The position numbers were made by a program, and so were the translations under genes. Shown here one piece after another: positions 51,822 through 60,115 of a DNA stretch of 64,000 nt (position 1 is its first letter; every line of letters starts with the position of its first letter). The notes under the pieces were generated by a model. The model saw only the letters and a list, made by a program, of their open reading frames with translations. It was not told where the DNA came from and searched no databases. The stretch is from Paenibacillus durus (lineage in GTDB: Bacteria > Bacillota > Bacilli > Paenibacillales > Paenibacillaceae). The stretch lies in contig NZ_CP009288.1 in assembly GCF_000756615.1 (NCBI RefSeq), forward strand, positions 3,968,001-4,032,000, given 5' to 3'.

Positions 51822-52700
51822 TTAAATTTGTACCTCGCGCACGAAAGCGCGGACAAGACCGATAAACTTCGGTTTGGTTAGATTCGCCACCTTGACTACC
51901 TGCTCATGCGTCAATGGCTCCAGTTCGTCGCCGATCGCCATGTCGGTGATACAGGTAATGCCGAGCACTCTCAATCTGCTGTGGCTCGCGGCGATGACTT
52001 CGGGAACAGTCGACATGCCGACGGCGTCGCCGCCGAGTAACGCGAGCATATTCAGCTCGGACGGCGTCTCATAGGTCGGGCCGCTGATGCCTGCGTATAC
52101 CCCTTCCTGAAGCTTCAAGCTTTCTCCATCCGCCCCCTTGATTTCGGGCGCCAGCTTCTTGGCAAGCGCGATATATTCCGGATCGTAAGCGCGGGACATG
52201 TCCGGGAACCGTACGCCAAGCTCCGGATCATTCGGTCCGATCAGCGGGTTGTCCCCCGTCATATTCAGATGATCGGTGATCAGCATCAGGTCGCCTGCTT
52301 TGAACGCCCGGTTCATGCCGCCGCCCGCATTGGTGATAACGAGCGTACCGATGCCGAGCTTGGCCAGAACGTAAACGGGCAGCACAACCTTGCGCATCGC
52401 ATAGCCTTCGTAATAGTGGAAACGTCCCTGCATAATGATGACGTCCTTGCCTTCCAGCTTGCCGATGACGAACCGTCCGGCATGTCCTTCCACCGTCGAG
52501 CGCGGAAAATGAGGAATCTCTTCGTAAGGCAAATATACGGCATCCTCAATCTGGTCGCCCAGATCGCCAAGGCCGGAACCGAGGATCAGGCCGATAACGG
52601 GCTTATAAGAGCCCAGCTTGGATTCTACATAGGCGGCGGCTTCCTTCACCTGTACGCCATAAGCAACGGCATCAGGTGCGCTGTTTGCGGATTGTGTCAT
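51822..52700 (-). CDS. punA: Purine-nucleoside phosphorylase, copy 1
   Basis: 292-residue trimeric-class (low-molecular-mass) PNP. It phosphorolyses guanosine and inosine type nucleosides. Motifs are GLILGSGLGDLGD, HFPRSTVEGHAG, NAGGGMNRAFKAGDLMLITD and the C-terminal MSTVPEVIAASH. The sequence after position 170 has a short insertion (KGADGESLKLQ) compared with copy 2 next to it. Placed between pdp and copy 2. Confidence 0.93.
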   Translation of the reverse strand: MTQSANSAPDAVAYGVQVKEAAAYVESKLGSYKPVIGLILGSGLGDLGDQIEDAVYLPYEEIPHFPRSTVEGHAGRFVIGKLEGKDVIIMQGRFHYYEGYAMRKVVLPVYVLAKLGIGTLVITNAGGGMNRAFKAGDLMLITDHLNMTGDNPLIGPNDPELGVRFPDMSRAYDPEYIALAKKLAPEIKGADGESLKLQEGVYAGISGPTYETPSELNMLALLGGDAVGMSTVPEVIAASHSRLRVLGITCITDMAIGDELEPLTHEQVVKVANLTKPKFIGLVRAFVREVQI

Positions 52701-52715
52701 TGTGGATTCCTCCTT

Positions 52716-53543
52716 CTACATGTTCGGAATAAGAGCAAGCACAAGGCTCAAGAAGCGTTCGCGCACCCGCTCCGCTGTCTCCATGACCTCATCATGGGAC
52801 AAGGGCTGGTCGAGAATGCCAGCGGCCATGTTCGTAATACAGGAGATGCCGAGCACCTCGATACCGGCATGGCGGGCGACGATGGTCTCGGATACAGTGG
52901 ACATGCCGACCGCATCGGCGCCCAGGCGGCGCAGCATGACAATCTCGGCCGGCGTCTCATAGCACGGCCCGAGCAGGCCCGCGTAGATGCCTTCTTTGAA
53001 CGTGAAGTTCTGGGCCTTCGCCGTTTCGCGCGCCACAGCGATCAGCCGGCGGCTGTACGGCTCGGACATATCAGGGAAGCGCACGCCAAGCTTAGCATCA
53101 TTCGGTCCGATCAGCGGATTGCGGCCCGTCAGGTTAAGATGGTCGGTAAGGAGCATCAAATCCCCCGCCGAGAAATCCGTATTCACACCGCCCGCGGCGT
53201 TGGTCACGAGCAGGCTGGTTACGCCCAGTTCCTTCATCACGCGTACTGGAAACGCCGTCGTCTCCGGTCCGTAACCCTCGTACATATGAAAGCGGCCTTT
53301 CATCATCACGACCTTGCGGCCTTCGATCGTACCGATCAGCAGCTCTCCTTCATGTCCTTCAACAGTGGACACCGGAAAATGGGGGATATCCTGATAAGGG
53401 ATACTAATCCCGTCTTGGATCAAATCGGCCAGAATACCGAGCCCGGAGCCGAGAATCAGCCCGATTTCCGGCGCTTCCGCCCCTTTACTCTTGATGTACT
53501 CTGCTGCTTCCTGAATCGCGCCGAGGCTTACTGTGTTCGTCAT
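52716..53543 (-). CDS. punA: Purine-nucleoside phosphorylase, copy 2
   Basis: 275-residue second PNP of the same trimeric class, directly upstream of copy 1 (15-bp gap). Motifs are GLILGSGLGILADL, HFPVSTVEGHEGELL, NAAGGVNTDFSAGDLMLLTD and MSTVSETIVARH. The two proteins are alike over their whole length but clearly diverged, so the duplication is not recent. Divergence might reflect preference for different purine nucleosides. In B. subtilis there is one such gene at this locus. Confidence 0.92.
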   Translation of the reverse strand: MTNTVSLGAIQEAAEYIKSKGAEAPEIGLILGSGLGILADLIQDGISIPYQDIPHFPVSTVEGHEGELLIGTIEGRKVVMMKGRFHMYEGYGPETTAFPVRVMKELGVTSLLVTNAAGGVNTDFSAGDLMLLTDHLNLTGRNPLIGPNDAKLGVRFPDMSEPYSRRLIAVARETAKAQNFTFKEGIYAGLLGPCYETPAEIVMLRRLGADAVGMSTVSETIVARHAGIEVLGISCITNMAAGILDQPLSHDEVMETAERVRERFLSLVLALIPNM

Positions 53544-53620
53544 GTATGCTCCTCCTTAAATGTAGGCGTGTGCGTAATTATGATGCAGATTCCAAAAAAT
53601 CCATGCCGCCGTCAGGCGGA

Positions 53621-54799
53621 TTACTTCAGCTCTCCAAGGAAGCTAGTCCCGTACTGCGGCGCCGCTGCTCCGAAATTCTCGGCGATTGTCGCCGCCACAT
53701 CGGAAAAGGTCTTCCGAACGCCAAGACTGCTCGGGGCCTTAAGCTTCGGACCATATACGAGCAGAGGCACGTATTCGCGGGTATGGTCGGTTCCGCTGTG
53801 TACGGGATCATTGCCGTGGTCGGCGGACACAATCAGCAGATCGTCCTCGCCCAAGGCGGACATAATATCCGGCAGCGCCTTATCGAACACTTCAAGAGCA
53901 CGGCCGTAGCCTTCCGGATCGCGCCGGTGTCCATAGAGGGAATCGAAATCGACCAAATTCGTGAACAGCAGCCCGTCAAACGGCTTACGAAGCTGTTCAA
54001 TCGTCACTTCGATACCATGTTCATTGCTCTTGGTAGGGTAAGAAACCGACACGCCCTCGCCCGTAAAAATATCGTTGATCTTGCCAACGGCGATCACATC
54101 CCTGCCGATGTCGGCCAGCGCGTTCATTACCGTCGGCTTCGGCGGCTTCACCGCATAATCATGCCGGTTCGGCGTCCGGGTAAAGCTTCCCGGCTCACCG
54201 ACGTAGGGCCGGGCAATGACACGGCCGACCGAGAATTCAGGCGCCATCGTCAGCTCTCTGGCGATATGGCAGGCGCGGTACAGCTCGTCCAGCGGGATGA
54301 TCTCCTCATGCGCAGCCAGCTGAAACACGCTGTCCGCAGAGGTGTAGACGATCCAGGCCCCCGTCTTCATCTGCTCTTCGCCGTATTCCACAAGAATTTC
54401 GGTACCGGAGGCCGGTTTGTTGCCAAGCACCTTGCGGCCTGTGGCAGCCTCGAATTTCTGTATAAGCTCCGCGGGAAATCCGTCCGGATACGTATTGAAC
54501 GGCGTCTCGATCTTCAGGCCCATCAATTCCCAGTGGCCGGTCATCGTATCTTTGCCAACGGAAACCTCCTGCATCTTTCCATAATAGGCTTCCGGTGCCG
54601 AAGCCGGCTCAAGCGGCGGCAGCGGGGCGATATTCGCCAGGCCCAAACGCTGCATATTCGGCAGCTTTAGCCCAGGGTTCCGCTCCAGAATATGGCCGAG
54701 CGTATGCGCGCCCGCATCGCCGAAGCCGGCGGCGTCCGGGGCCTCCCCGATGCCGACGCTGTCAAGTACGATAAAGCAAATCCGTTTAAAAGAGGACAC
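53621..54799 (-). CDS. deoB: Phosphopentomutase
   Basis: 392-residue alkaline-phosphatase-fold enzyme. It converts (deoxy)ribose-1-phosphate from the phosphorylases into the 5-phosphate. Metal-binding motifs are IVLDSVGIGEAPDA at the start and IVSADHGNDPVHSGTDHTREYVPLL near the end. First gene of the operon deoB-punA2-punA1-pdp, so product flow matches gene content. In Bacillus it is called drm and lies beside xerD as here. Confidence 0.95.
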   Translation of the reverse strand: MSSFKRICFIVLDSVGIGEAPDAAGFGDAGAHTLGHILERNPGLKLPNMQRLGLANIAPLPPLEPASAPEAYYGKMQEVSVGKDTMTGHWELMGLKIETPFNTYPDGFPAELIQKFEAATGRKVLGNKPASGTEILVEYGEEQMKTGAWIVYTSADSVFQLAAHEEIIPLDELYRACHIARELTMAPEFSVGRVIARPYVGEPGSFTRTPNRHDYAVKPPKPTVMNALADIGRDVIAVGKINDIFTGEGVSVSYPTKSNEHGIEVTIEQLRKPFDGLLFTNLVDFDSLYGHRRDPEGYGRALEVFDKALPDIMSALGEDDLLIVSADHGNDPVHSGTDHTREYVPLLVYGPKLKAPSSLGVRKTFSDVAATIAENFGAAAPQYGTSFLGELK

Positions 54800-54864
54800 T
54801 TCCGTCCACGCTCCCTTTAGCTTAAGTAATGGTTATAATGGATATGTTTTCCCAAAAAAATACA

Positions 54865-55758
54865 TTAGCGCGCCCGGGGATGATGCTTTTCATAAACTTC
54901 TTTCATATTTGCGCGGGCGATGCCGCTGTACATCTGCGTCGTGGAAATATCGGCATGTCCGAGCATCTGCTGCACGGAGCGCAGATCGGCCCCTCTTTCC
55001 AGCAGATGGGCGGCGAACGAATGCCGCAGCGTATGCGGCGTAATATCCTGCCGGATATTCGTCTCCTTCGCATATTTTTTAATTATTTTCCAGAACCCCT
55101 GCCGGGTAAGCCTGCCGCCTAGACTGTTGAGAAACAGCGCCGGTTCGTTCTTGTCTTCACGCAGCAGCTTGTCCCGGCTGTCCCTGGTATAAGCCTCCAC
55201 GCATTCCGACGCGATGACCCCAATCGGCACCACCCGTTCCTTGCCGCCGAAGCCGCAGCACCGTGCAAATCCCAGGCCGGGCTGCACATCGCCAACATCA
55301 AGCATGATCAGCTCGGACACCCGGATTCCGGCAGCATACAGCAGTTCAAGCATAGCCTTGTCGCGAAGCCCGTGTGGAGTCATGAGATCGGGCGCTGCCA
55401 GCAGCTGCTCTACCTCTTCAACGCTCAGCACCATCGGAGCTTTCTTCTCGGACCTTACCGCTTCCATCTCAAGCGTCGGATCGGCGGTGATCAGCCTTTC
55501 TTTTAGCAGAAATTGAAAAAAGGCGCGGATCGAGACCTGGTTCCGGTTAATGGTCGCCGCCGCCCGGCCCGCCGCTTTAAGCCCGCCGAGATAGAGCGTA
55601 ATCAGCGGCTTGCGGATATCGTCCACGGTTAGGACGCCCCGTCCTTCGGCATAGTGCAGAAACTGTGAGACATCGCGTCCGTAGGATTCCAGAGTGCTGG
55701 GCGACACGTTTTTTTCACGGGAAAGATACTGCAAAAAGGCCTGCAAGTGTGACTTCAT
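54865..55758 (-). CDS. xerD: Tyrosine recombinase XerD
   Basis: 297-residue site-specific recombinase that resolves chromosome dimers at dif with XerC. Catalytic residues are Arg in AAGIRVSELI, Lys in GGKERVVPIG, His-x-x-Arg in TPHTLRHSFAAHLLERGADL, the second His in MLGHADISTTQMYSG and the nucleophile Tyr in the same segment. The N-terminal SAM-like domain covers residues 1-85. Housekeeping context (deoB, DUF4227, fur) supports XerD rather than a mobile-element integrase. Confidence 0.94.
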   Translation of the reverse strand: MKSHLQAFLQYLSREKNVSPSTLESYGRDVSQFLHYAEGRGVLTVDDIRKPLITLYLGGLKAAGRAAATINRNQVSIRAFFQFLLKERLITADPTLEMEAVRSEKKAPMVLSVEEVEQLLAAPDLMTPHGLRDKAMLELLYAAGIRVSELIMLDVGDVQPGLGFARCCGFGGKERVVPIGVIASECVEAYTRDSRDKLLREDKNEPALFLNSLGGRLTRQGFWKIIKKYAKETNIRQDITPHTLRHSFAAHLLERGADLRSVQQMLGHADISTTQMYSGIARANMKEVYEKHHPRAR

Positions 55759-55799
55759 TGGTCCACGCTCCCACCCTGGCGCGCCGCATAGATGCGGTT

Positions 55800-55822
55800 A
55801 AAAATTCGGCGCAAAGGGCGCC
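55800..55822 (-). terminator. Possible terminator after the DUF4227 gene
   Basis: GGCGCCCTTTGCGCC hairpin followed by GAATTTTTAACC on the minus strand. It lies about 100 bp past the DUF4227 gene and about 40 bp before xerD. Confidence 0.5.
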
Positions 55823-55913
55823 ACAACGCGCAAAACTTACAGCCCCGGAAGAACCCCCCGTTTCTAAACGTTTCATTCGACAACTTTCGTAATTATTCCT
55901 GCCTAAAGCGAAT

Positions 55914-56147
55914 TCACTCCCCGTACCAGTAGTACAGGCGAAGCCTTTCTCCCGGATTCATTGCCTCTCCCCCGGGCTGAATCTCGTGAAACGCCCGAAC
56001 TGCCGAGCCTTCCGGTATGTACGGATCGGGAACCGGATTGATCCAGCTGTGAAGCAGGTCCATTATATTATAGAACAGGCAGCTCAATGCGACAAATATC
56101 ACAATGTAACAGAGCCGTCGAAGCGCTTTGGGTACGGAAATGATCAT
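55914..56147 (-). CDS. DUF4227 small membrane protein (YqzK-like)
   Basis: 77-residue protein with one membrane span (residues 12-30, CYIVIFVALSCLFYNIMDL) and a short outer domain (HSWINPVPDPYIPEGSAVRAF). The family is conserved between xerD and fur in Bacillales, and the gene is exactly there. GGGAGGAATG precedes the start. Function unknown. Confidence 0.82.
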   Translation of the reverse strand: MIISVPKALRRLCYIVIFVALSCLFYNIMDLLHSWINPVPDPYIPEGSAVRAFHEIQPGGEAMNPGERLRLYYWYGE

Positions 56148-56300
56148 TTTGCATTCCTCCCGCGAAAAACTTTTGACCCCTGCAAAAAACCGATGCCCTC
56201 ATAGCTTTGCCGCTGATACGGACAATCCCTTCCCAATTTATGCAGCTTCCGGCCCGCTTATGTATATTCTGGCGTTATGAGAAGGCTTACTGACACCACC

Positions 56301-56335
56301 AAAAAGCTCTCTCCGGCAGAGTGCCGGGGAGAGCT
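56301..56335 (-). terminator. Terminator of fur
   Basis: AGCTCTC CCCGGCACTCTGCCGG GAGAGCT hairpin followed by TTTTTGG on the minus strand. Confidence 0.85.
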
Positions 56336-56384
56336 ACTGGGTGTATCTTCTATTAACTTCATGTAACTTAATAGGTCTATGAAT

Positions 56385-56855
56385 TTACTCAGAACGTTTA
56401 CCTTCCGAATTGTTCTTCTCCCTGCAGCGGTAGCAGATCCCGTGAAAATCAAGCCGGTGATCGATGACCGAGAAATTGAATTCCTTATACAGTTTCTCTT
56501 CCAATGGCGCAAGCCAGTCTTCGCGGATCTCATCCATGCTGCCGCATTGCACACATATCATATGATGATGATGATGCTTGGAAGTATCCGTCCGCAGATC
56601 ATATCTGGCGACGCCGTCGCCGAAGTTGATCTTCTCTACGATATGAAGCTCGCTGAGGAGTTCAAGGGTACGATATACGGTGGCGAGACCAATCTCCGGA
56701 GCCTTCTCCTTTACGAGCATGAACACGTCTTCGGCGCTGAGATGATCGTCCTCATTCTCCAGCAGTACGCGTACGGTCGCTTCCCGTTGGGGTGTAAGCT
56801 TGTATCCTTGGGATTGCAGTTGCTGCTTAATTTTATCGATCTTGTCTTCCATCAT
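56385..56855 (-). CDS. fur: Ferric uptake regulator Fur
   Basis: About 156-residue metal-responsive repressor. A winged helix at residues 20-80 contains KLTPQREATVRVLLENEDDH and PEIGLATVYRTLELLSEL. Then come the metal-site segment HHHHHMICVQCG and a second CxxC pair in CYRCR. Three consecutive ATGs (56858, 56855, 56852) follow GGGAGGG; the middle one has best spacing. It could in principle be PerR or Zur, but location beside xerD/DUF4227 and a good Fur box in the window favour Fur. Confidence 0.9.
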   Translation of the reverse strand: MMEDKIDKIKQQLQSQGYKLTPQREATVRVLLENEDDHLSAEDVFMLVKEKAPEIGLATVYRTLELLSELHIVEKINFGDGVARYDLRTDTSKHHHHHMICVQCGSMDEIREDWLAPLEEKLYKEFNFSVIDHRLDFHGICYRCREKNNSEGKRSE

Positions 56856-56948
56856 CATTCTCCCTCCCCCCAGGAAAATAGCGCTGTGTTCTCTCTTAAA
56901 GTCACTTCTTTCATTATAGGGGGAGTAATCTTGAGAAGTCAAACGCTT

Positions 56949-57599
56949 TTACTGTCCGTTATATTCCGCCGCCGACTGCACCAAAGAGGGGGTCACCCAG
57001 CGCATCATTGTCGGTGTAACCCACGTCTCGAAGGAGGATACGCCGAGAATTAAGAGGGCCATAACAAAAGACAGCAGCGTATACATGGCAAAAGGACGCC
57101 CGACGCGAAGCGGACGGCGAGCAGTCACCCTGCTGCGGATCATGAGCAGCGAGAACGCGATGGCCGCCGCGCTGCATACGAGAAGCGCCGGAATCACCAC
57201 CAGATTATGCGGAGCGACGGACACGAGCGCGAACAGCAGGCCATGCCATGAATATTGGCTTACCAGGCAGCCGACCGTGAAGCCGATGAGCACGCCCTTG
57301 AGGAAATCCAGGACAAGTATACCGGGAAGCCCGATAACCGACAGGCCGAGAATCCAGATGAGGCCGATCCATTTCAGATGAAGACCTGCTATGCTCCAGA
57401 ACGATTCCGGCGCCGCGGGTAGCCCGTGCTGATCCACGGTCATAAAGAAATTGCCCAGATAGTCGCTGAGCTCCTGTTGCTGGTCCATCGTCAGCGCGCT
57501 GACGATCAGGGCGCCGAAGACGACCCCTACCAAGAATAATACGGCGACAAAAATATAAAGCGGTGTCTGCTCCTTAATCATATGACGGAAGTTCCGCAT
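56949..57599 (-). CDS. spoIIM: Stage II sporulation protein M
   Basis: 216-residue membrane protein with four or five spans. It is part of the SpoIIDMP machine that drives peptidoglycan removal and engulfment in the mother cell. Family segments are VLFLVGVVFGALIVSALT, GLPGILVLDFLKGVLIGFTVG and LVSVAPHNLVVIPALLV. N-terminal basic stretch (FRHMIKEQTP) is cytoplasmic. Between fur and the EndoQ-like gene, as in Bacillus. Confidence 0.94.
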   Translation of the reverse strand: MRNFRHMIKEQTPLYIFVAVLFLVGVVFGALIVSALTMDQQQELSDYLGNFFMTVDQHGLPAAPESFWSIAGLHLKWIGLIWILGLSVIGLPGILVLDFLKGVLIGFTVGCLVSQYSWHGLLFALVSVAPHNLVVIPALLVCSAAAIAFSLLMIRSRVTARRPLRVGRPFAMYTLLSFVMALLILGVSSFETWVTPTMMRWVTPSLVQSAAEYNGQ

Positions 57600-57654
57600 C
57601 GGGACGTTCTCCTCTCATGGTCACATGTTACACCATATGAAGAAACGCCCCGCT

Positions 57655-59031
57655 CTATGACTTGTCCTTGGGCGCAAGGGCTACCCTTCCGTACGTTCCG
57701 CCCCCGCCGGCGGTAAGCTCCAGGCTTCCGGAGCGGGCGGCGGCGATCTTCGCAGCCAGCTCCACACCGGCTACCACAGCCAGTTCCTCCTCGCCGGCTT
57801 CATGCAGAATATTCATCTCAGTGCCGAAGGCCTCCAGCAGAAGATTCATCTTCGCCTTTCCAAGACCCGGAATAAACTCCAGCGGAACCTGATAACGGTA
57901 AGGCGGGCGGCGGTCCGGAACGACCGGCTCCTCCCTGTCCGCGATATTCAGAATCCGGTCCAGCACACCCTGCACCAGCTTTACGCTGCCGCAGTACGGA
58001 CAGCGCTGCGAGGTTGCATAAGCTTCGTCGATAATGCTGCCGCAGCCCGCGCAGTACGTCCGGTGATACTTGCCAAGCCGGGGGTTCAGCCCGTAGTTGG
58101 CCGTAACCCGGCGGCCTTCGCGGCCTTCGAGCGCAAGCCGCAGCTCCGCAAACGAAGGGTCGGCGAGCTCCATTTCATTGTATTCGCGTCCGATCTTCCC
58201 CAGCGAATGAGCATCCGAATTCGTCAGAAACGTGTACGGATCGAGTTCGGAAATATAACCGGCCATTTCCGAATCCGCGCTGAGGCCGAGTTCCACCGCA
58301 GCGATCCGCCGGAGGTCGAACAGCTCGGCCATCCGCTCGGCGGCGCAGCCGTACAAGCCTTTATGCGGCGTGAAGATGTGGGCGGGTATCAATATCCCTC
58401 CGCGCCCGTATATTTCGTCCTGAAGCTCCCGGGAGGGGACATAGATGCGCTGGGAGCTTAAGTTAACGTTCCGCATATGGCGCCCCATCCAGAGGCTGAA
58501 TTCGGTCATCGCCTTAAGATCGGGCATGAAGGCCAGCACATGGCATTCTTTGCGCCCGGGCTCGCGGATTTCGATCTCTGTACCGAGTATGATTGCCGTT
58601 CTGCGGTACGCGATGCCGCCGCCTTCGGCCTCCGTCATCTCTCCATCATGGAGACAGTTCAGAATATCCCGCTGAACGGCGGGCGAGTGACTGTCGATAA
58701 TGCCGATCAAGCCGATGCCCTTGCGCTCCGCCGCTTCCTTGGCGATTCCCGCAAAGGTCAGCTCGCGGCTGCCGCTGATCTTGACCGGCTGTCCCTCGGA
58801 CGTTCTGCCGATATGGACATGCAGGTCGCAATAGCAGCGGACAAGCTCCAGCGCGGAAGAGGATGCGGCCGAGGCCCCTTTCCGCTTGTGCTTCTCATCC
58901 ATGGAGGGCCGATTCAGATCATGCGTCCCTCGTCCGGAAGCCGGCTCGGCAGGATTCCACCCGGCGCCCTTCCCGTGTTCCAGTCCCGTTAAATTCAAGC
59001 CCTGCTGCGCTCCCTTATGTCCTAGTTCCAT
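57655..59031 (-). CDS. Endonuclease Q-like PHP-domain protein
   Basis: 458-residue protein with an N-terminal PHP metal-dependent phosphoesterase domain (YCDLHVHIGRTSEG at about 67, IGIIDSHSPAV, TNSDAHSLGKIGREYNE). A zinc ribbon (CAGCG ... CPYCG, about 325-347) and a C-terminal helix-hairpin-helix (FIPGLGKAKMNLLLEAFG) follow. This layout is that of EndoQ, which nicks DNA 5' of deaminated bases such as uracil and hypoxanthine. It overlaps nudF by 10 nt. The first 60 residues are poorly conserved and the true start could be further in, for example at 58902. Confidence 0.86.
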   Translation of the reverse strand: MELGHKGAQQGLNLTGLEHGKGAGWNPAEPASGRGTHDLNRPSMDEKHKRKGASAASSSALELVRCYCDLHVHIGRTSEGQPVKISGSRELTFAGIAKEAAERKGIGLIGIIDSHSPAVQRDILNCLHDGEMTEAEGGGIAYRRTAIILGTEIEIREPGRKECHVLAFMPDLKAMTEFSLWMGRHMRNVNLSSQRIYVPSRELQDEIYGRGGILIPAHIFTPHKGLYGCAAERMAELFDLRRIAAVELGLSADSEMAGYISELDPYTFLTNSDAHSLGKIGREYNEMELADPSFAELRLALEGREGRRVTANYGLNPRLGKYHRTYCAGCGSIIDEAYATSQRCPYCGSVKLVQGVLDRILNIADREEPVVPDRRPPYRYQVPLEFIPGLGKAKMNLLLEAFGTEMNILHEAGEEELAVVAGVELAAKIAAARSGSLELTAGGGGTYGRVALAPKDKS

Positions 59032-59612
59032 TTCCCGGTCAGCGTATACAAATGCCAGGCGTAGACCGCCATCATGGTCTTCGCGTCGGCAATCCGCCCA
59101 TCGGCAATGTACTCGTACGCTTCTTCAAGAGTCAGCTCCGTCACAACAAGGAACTCGTCCTCGTCAAGCGCCATCTCTCCGCTCTGCGCATTCTCCGTCA
59201 CATAGAGATGAATAATCTCGTTGGCGAAACCCGGAGAGGTGTAGAACGATTTCAGTAGGAACAGATTTCCGCTGTGAAAGCCCGTCTCTTCCTGCAATTC
59301 CCGCCCAGCGGCTTCCAGCGGATCTTCGCCGGGGTCCAGTTTACCTGCCGGAATCTCCACTTCCGTACGTCCCATCGGCTGGCGGAACTGCTCGACAACG
59401 AGCATCTTACCCTTATTCAGGGCCAGAACCGCCACCGCTCCCGGATGCTTAACTACTTCCCGGGTTGCGGTATTGCCGTCCGGCAGGGTCACCGTGTCCA
59501 CCTGAAGCGTAATAATTCTGCCTTCAAAAATAGGCTGGGTGGATACCGTAGTCTCGTCCAGCGCCGGATTGGCCGGCCATACTTTTTTCAATCCAGTTCC
59601 TTGATTTTCCAT
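59022..59612 (-). CDS. nudF: ADP-ribose pyrophosphatase (Nudix)
   Basis: 196-residue Nudix hydrolase that splits ADP-ribose into AMP and ribose-5-phosphate. The Nudix box GKLDPGEDPLEAAGRELQEE followed by TGF fits GX5EX7REUXEEXGU in full. The upstream part has VEQFRQPMGRTEVEIPAG. Start 59612 has AAAGGAGA at 10 nt. Followed by the EndoQ-like gene (10-nt overlap). Divergent from the MciZ-like gene. Confidence 0.93.
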   Translation of the reverse strand: MENQGTGLKKVWPANPALDETTVSTQPIFEGRIITLQVDTVTLPDGNTATREVVKHPGAVAVLALNKGKMLVVEQFRQPMGRTEVEIPAGKLDPGEDPLEAAGRELQEETGFHSGNLFLLKSFYTSPGFANEIIHLYVTENAQSGEMALDEDEFLVVTELTLEEAYEYIADGRIADAKTMMAVYAWHLYTLTGKWN

Positions 59613-59688
59613 ATTTATCAGGTCTCCTTTATCTCTGGTCTGCATACGGTGTATTATAGCAAACTTCAAGAGAAAGAAGGAAATCGTC

Positions 59689-59886
59689 ATGAATAACAGG
59701 GTAGGCCGTACAGGGTTGTTGATCGCGGGAAAACCGGAACAAATTCGTCAAGGGCTGCTCGCTTTGCAGAAGCGGTTCGGGCCGGATATGCCGCTGGCTT
59801 ATGTGTTGTCGCTGCACAACCGGGAATATATCAACCTGCACTCGGAGAACCGCCTGCAAGAAGGTGTAACGCCCCAGGCCATGTAA
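59689..59886 (+). CDS. mciZ: MciZ-like Z-ring formation inhibitor
   Basis: 65-residue forward-strand protein resembling MciZ, a small sporulation peptide that caps FtsZ filaments in the mother cell. The segment RTGLLIAGKPEQIRQGLLALQKRFG follows the MciZ pattern hydrophobic-GK-x-x-x-IR-x-x-L-x-x-F. B. subtilis MciZ has only 40 residues, so this copy carries about 20 extra C-terminal residues. AAGGA at 7 nt before the ATG. It lies divergent from nudF, the same neighbourhood as in Bacillus. Identified by pattern, not by alignment. Confidence 0.7.
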   Translation: MNNRVGRTGLLIAGKPEQIRQGLLALQKRFGPDMPLAYVLSLHNREYINLHSENRLQEGVTPQAM

Positions 59887-60002
59887 AACTTAGGGTGCCC
59901 TCTCGGGCTAATCCGGCCGCTCTCGACTTCGGCAATCCGTTCCACAGGCATCCGGCAGTCGGCCTACCCTCGTGATCTTCCCTTCTTGTTTTCTGAAACA
60001 CT

Positions 60003-60051
60003 AAAAGAAGCTGCTCATATTGGCCGGCATTTCGGCCCATAGAGCAGCTTC
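60003..60051 (-). terminator. Terminator of the M20 peptidase gene
   Basis: AGAAGCTGCTC...GAGCAGCTTCT stem with an inner GGGCCGAAATGCCGGCC hairpin, followed by TTTAG on the minus strand. It lies 65 bp past the stop codon. Confidence 0.72.
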
Positions 60052-60115
60052 TCGCTGCATTGCGGCCGCCTGCGGCTCCTTCCCTTTACAAGAGTCGCCG
60101 GGCGGCTGTCTGCCG

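Noticed and set aside
52269..53909. 546-codon plus-strand frame spanning both PNP genes
   Set aside because: Antisense to two clear enzymes and crosses their junction. It is open only because of codon bias.
54865..55758. Tyrosine recombinase as a sign of an integrated element
   Set aside because: Sequence and synteny fit chromosomal XerD. No att-like repeats or phage genes were seen.
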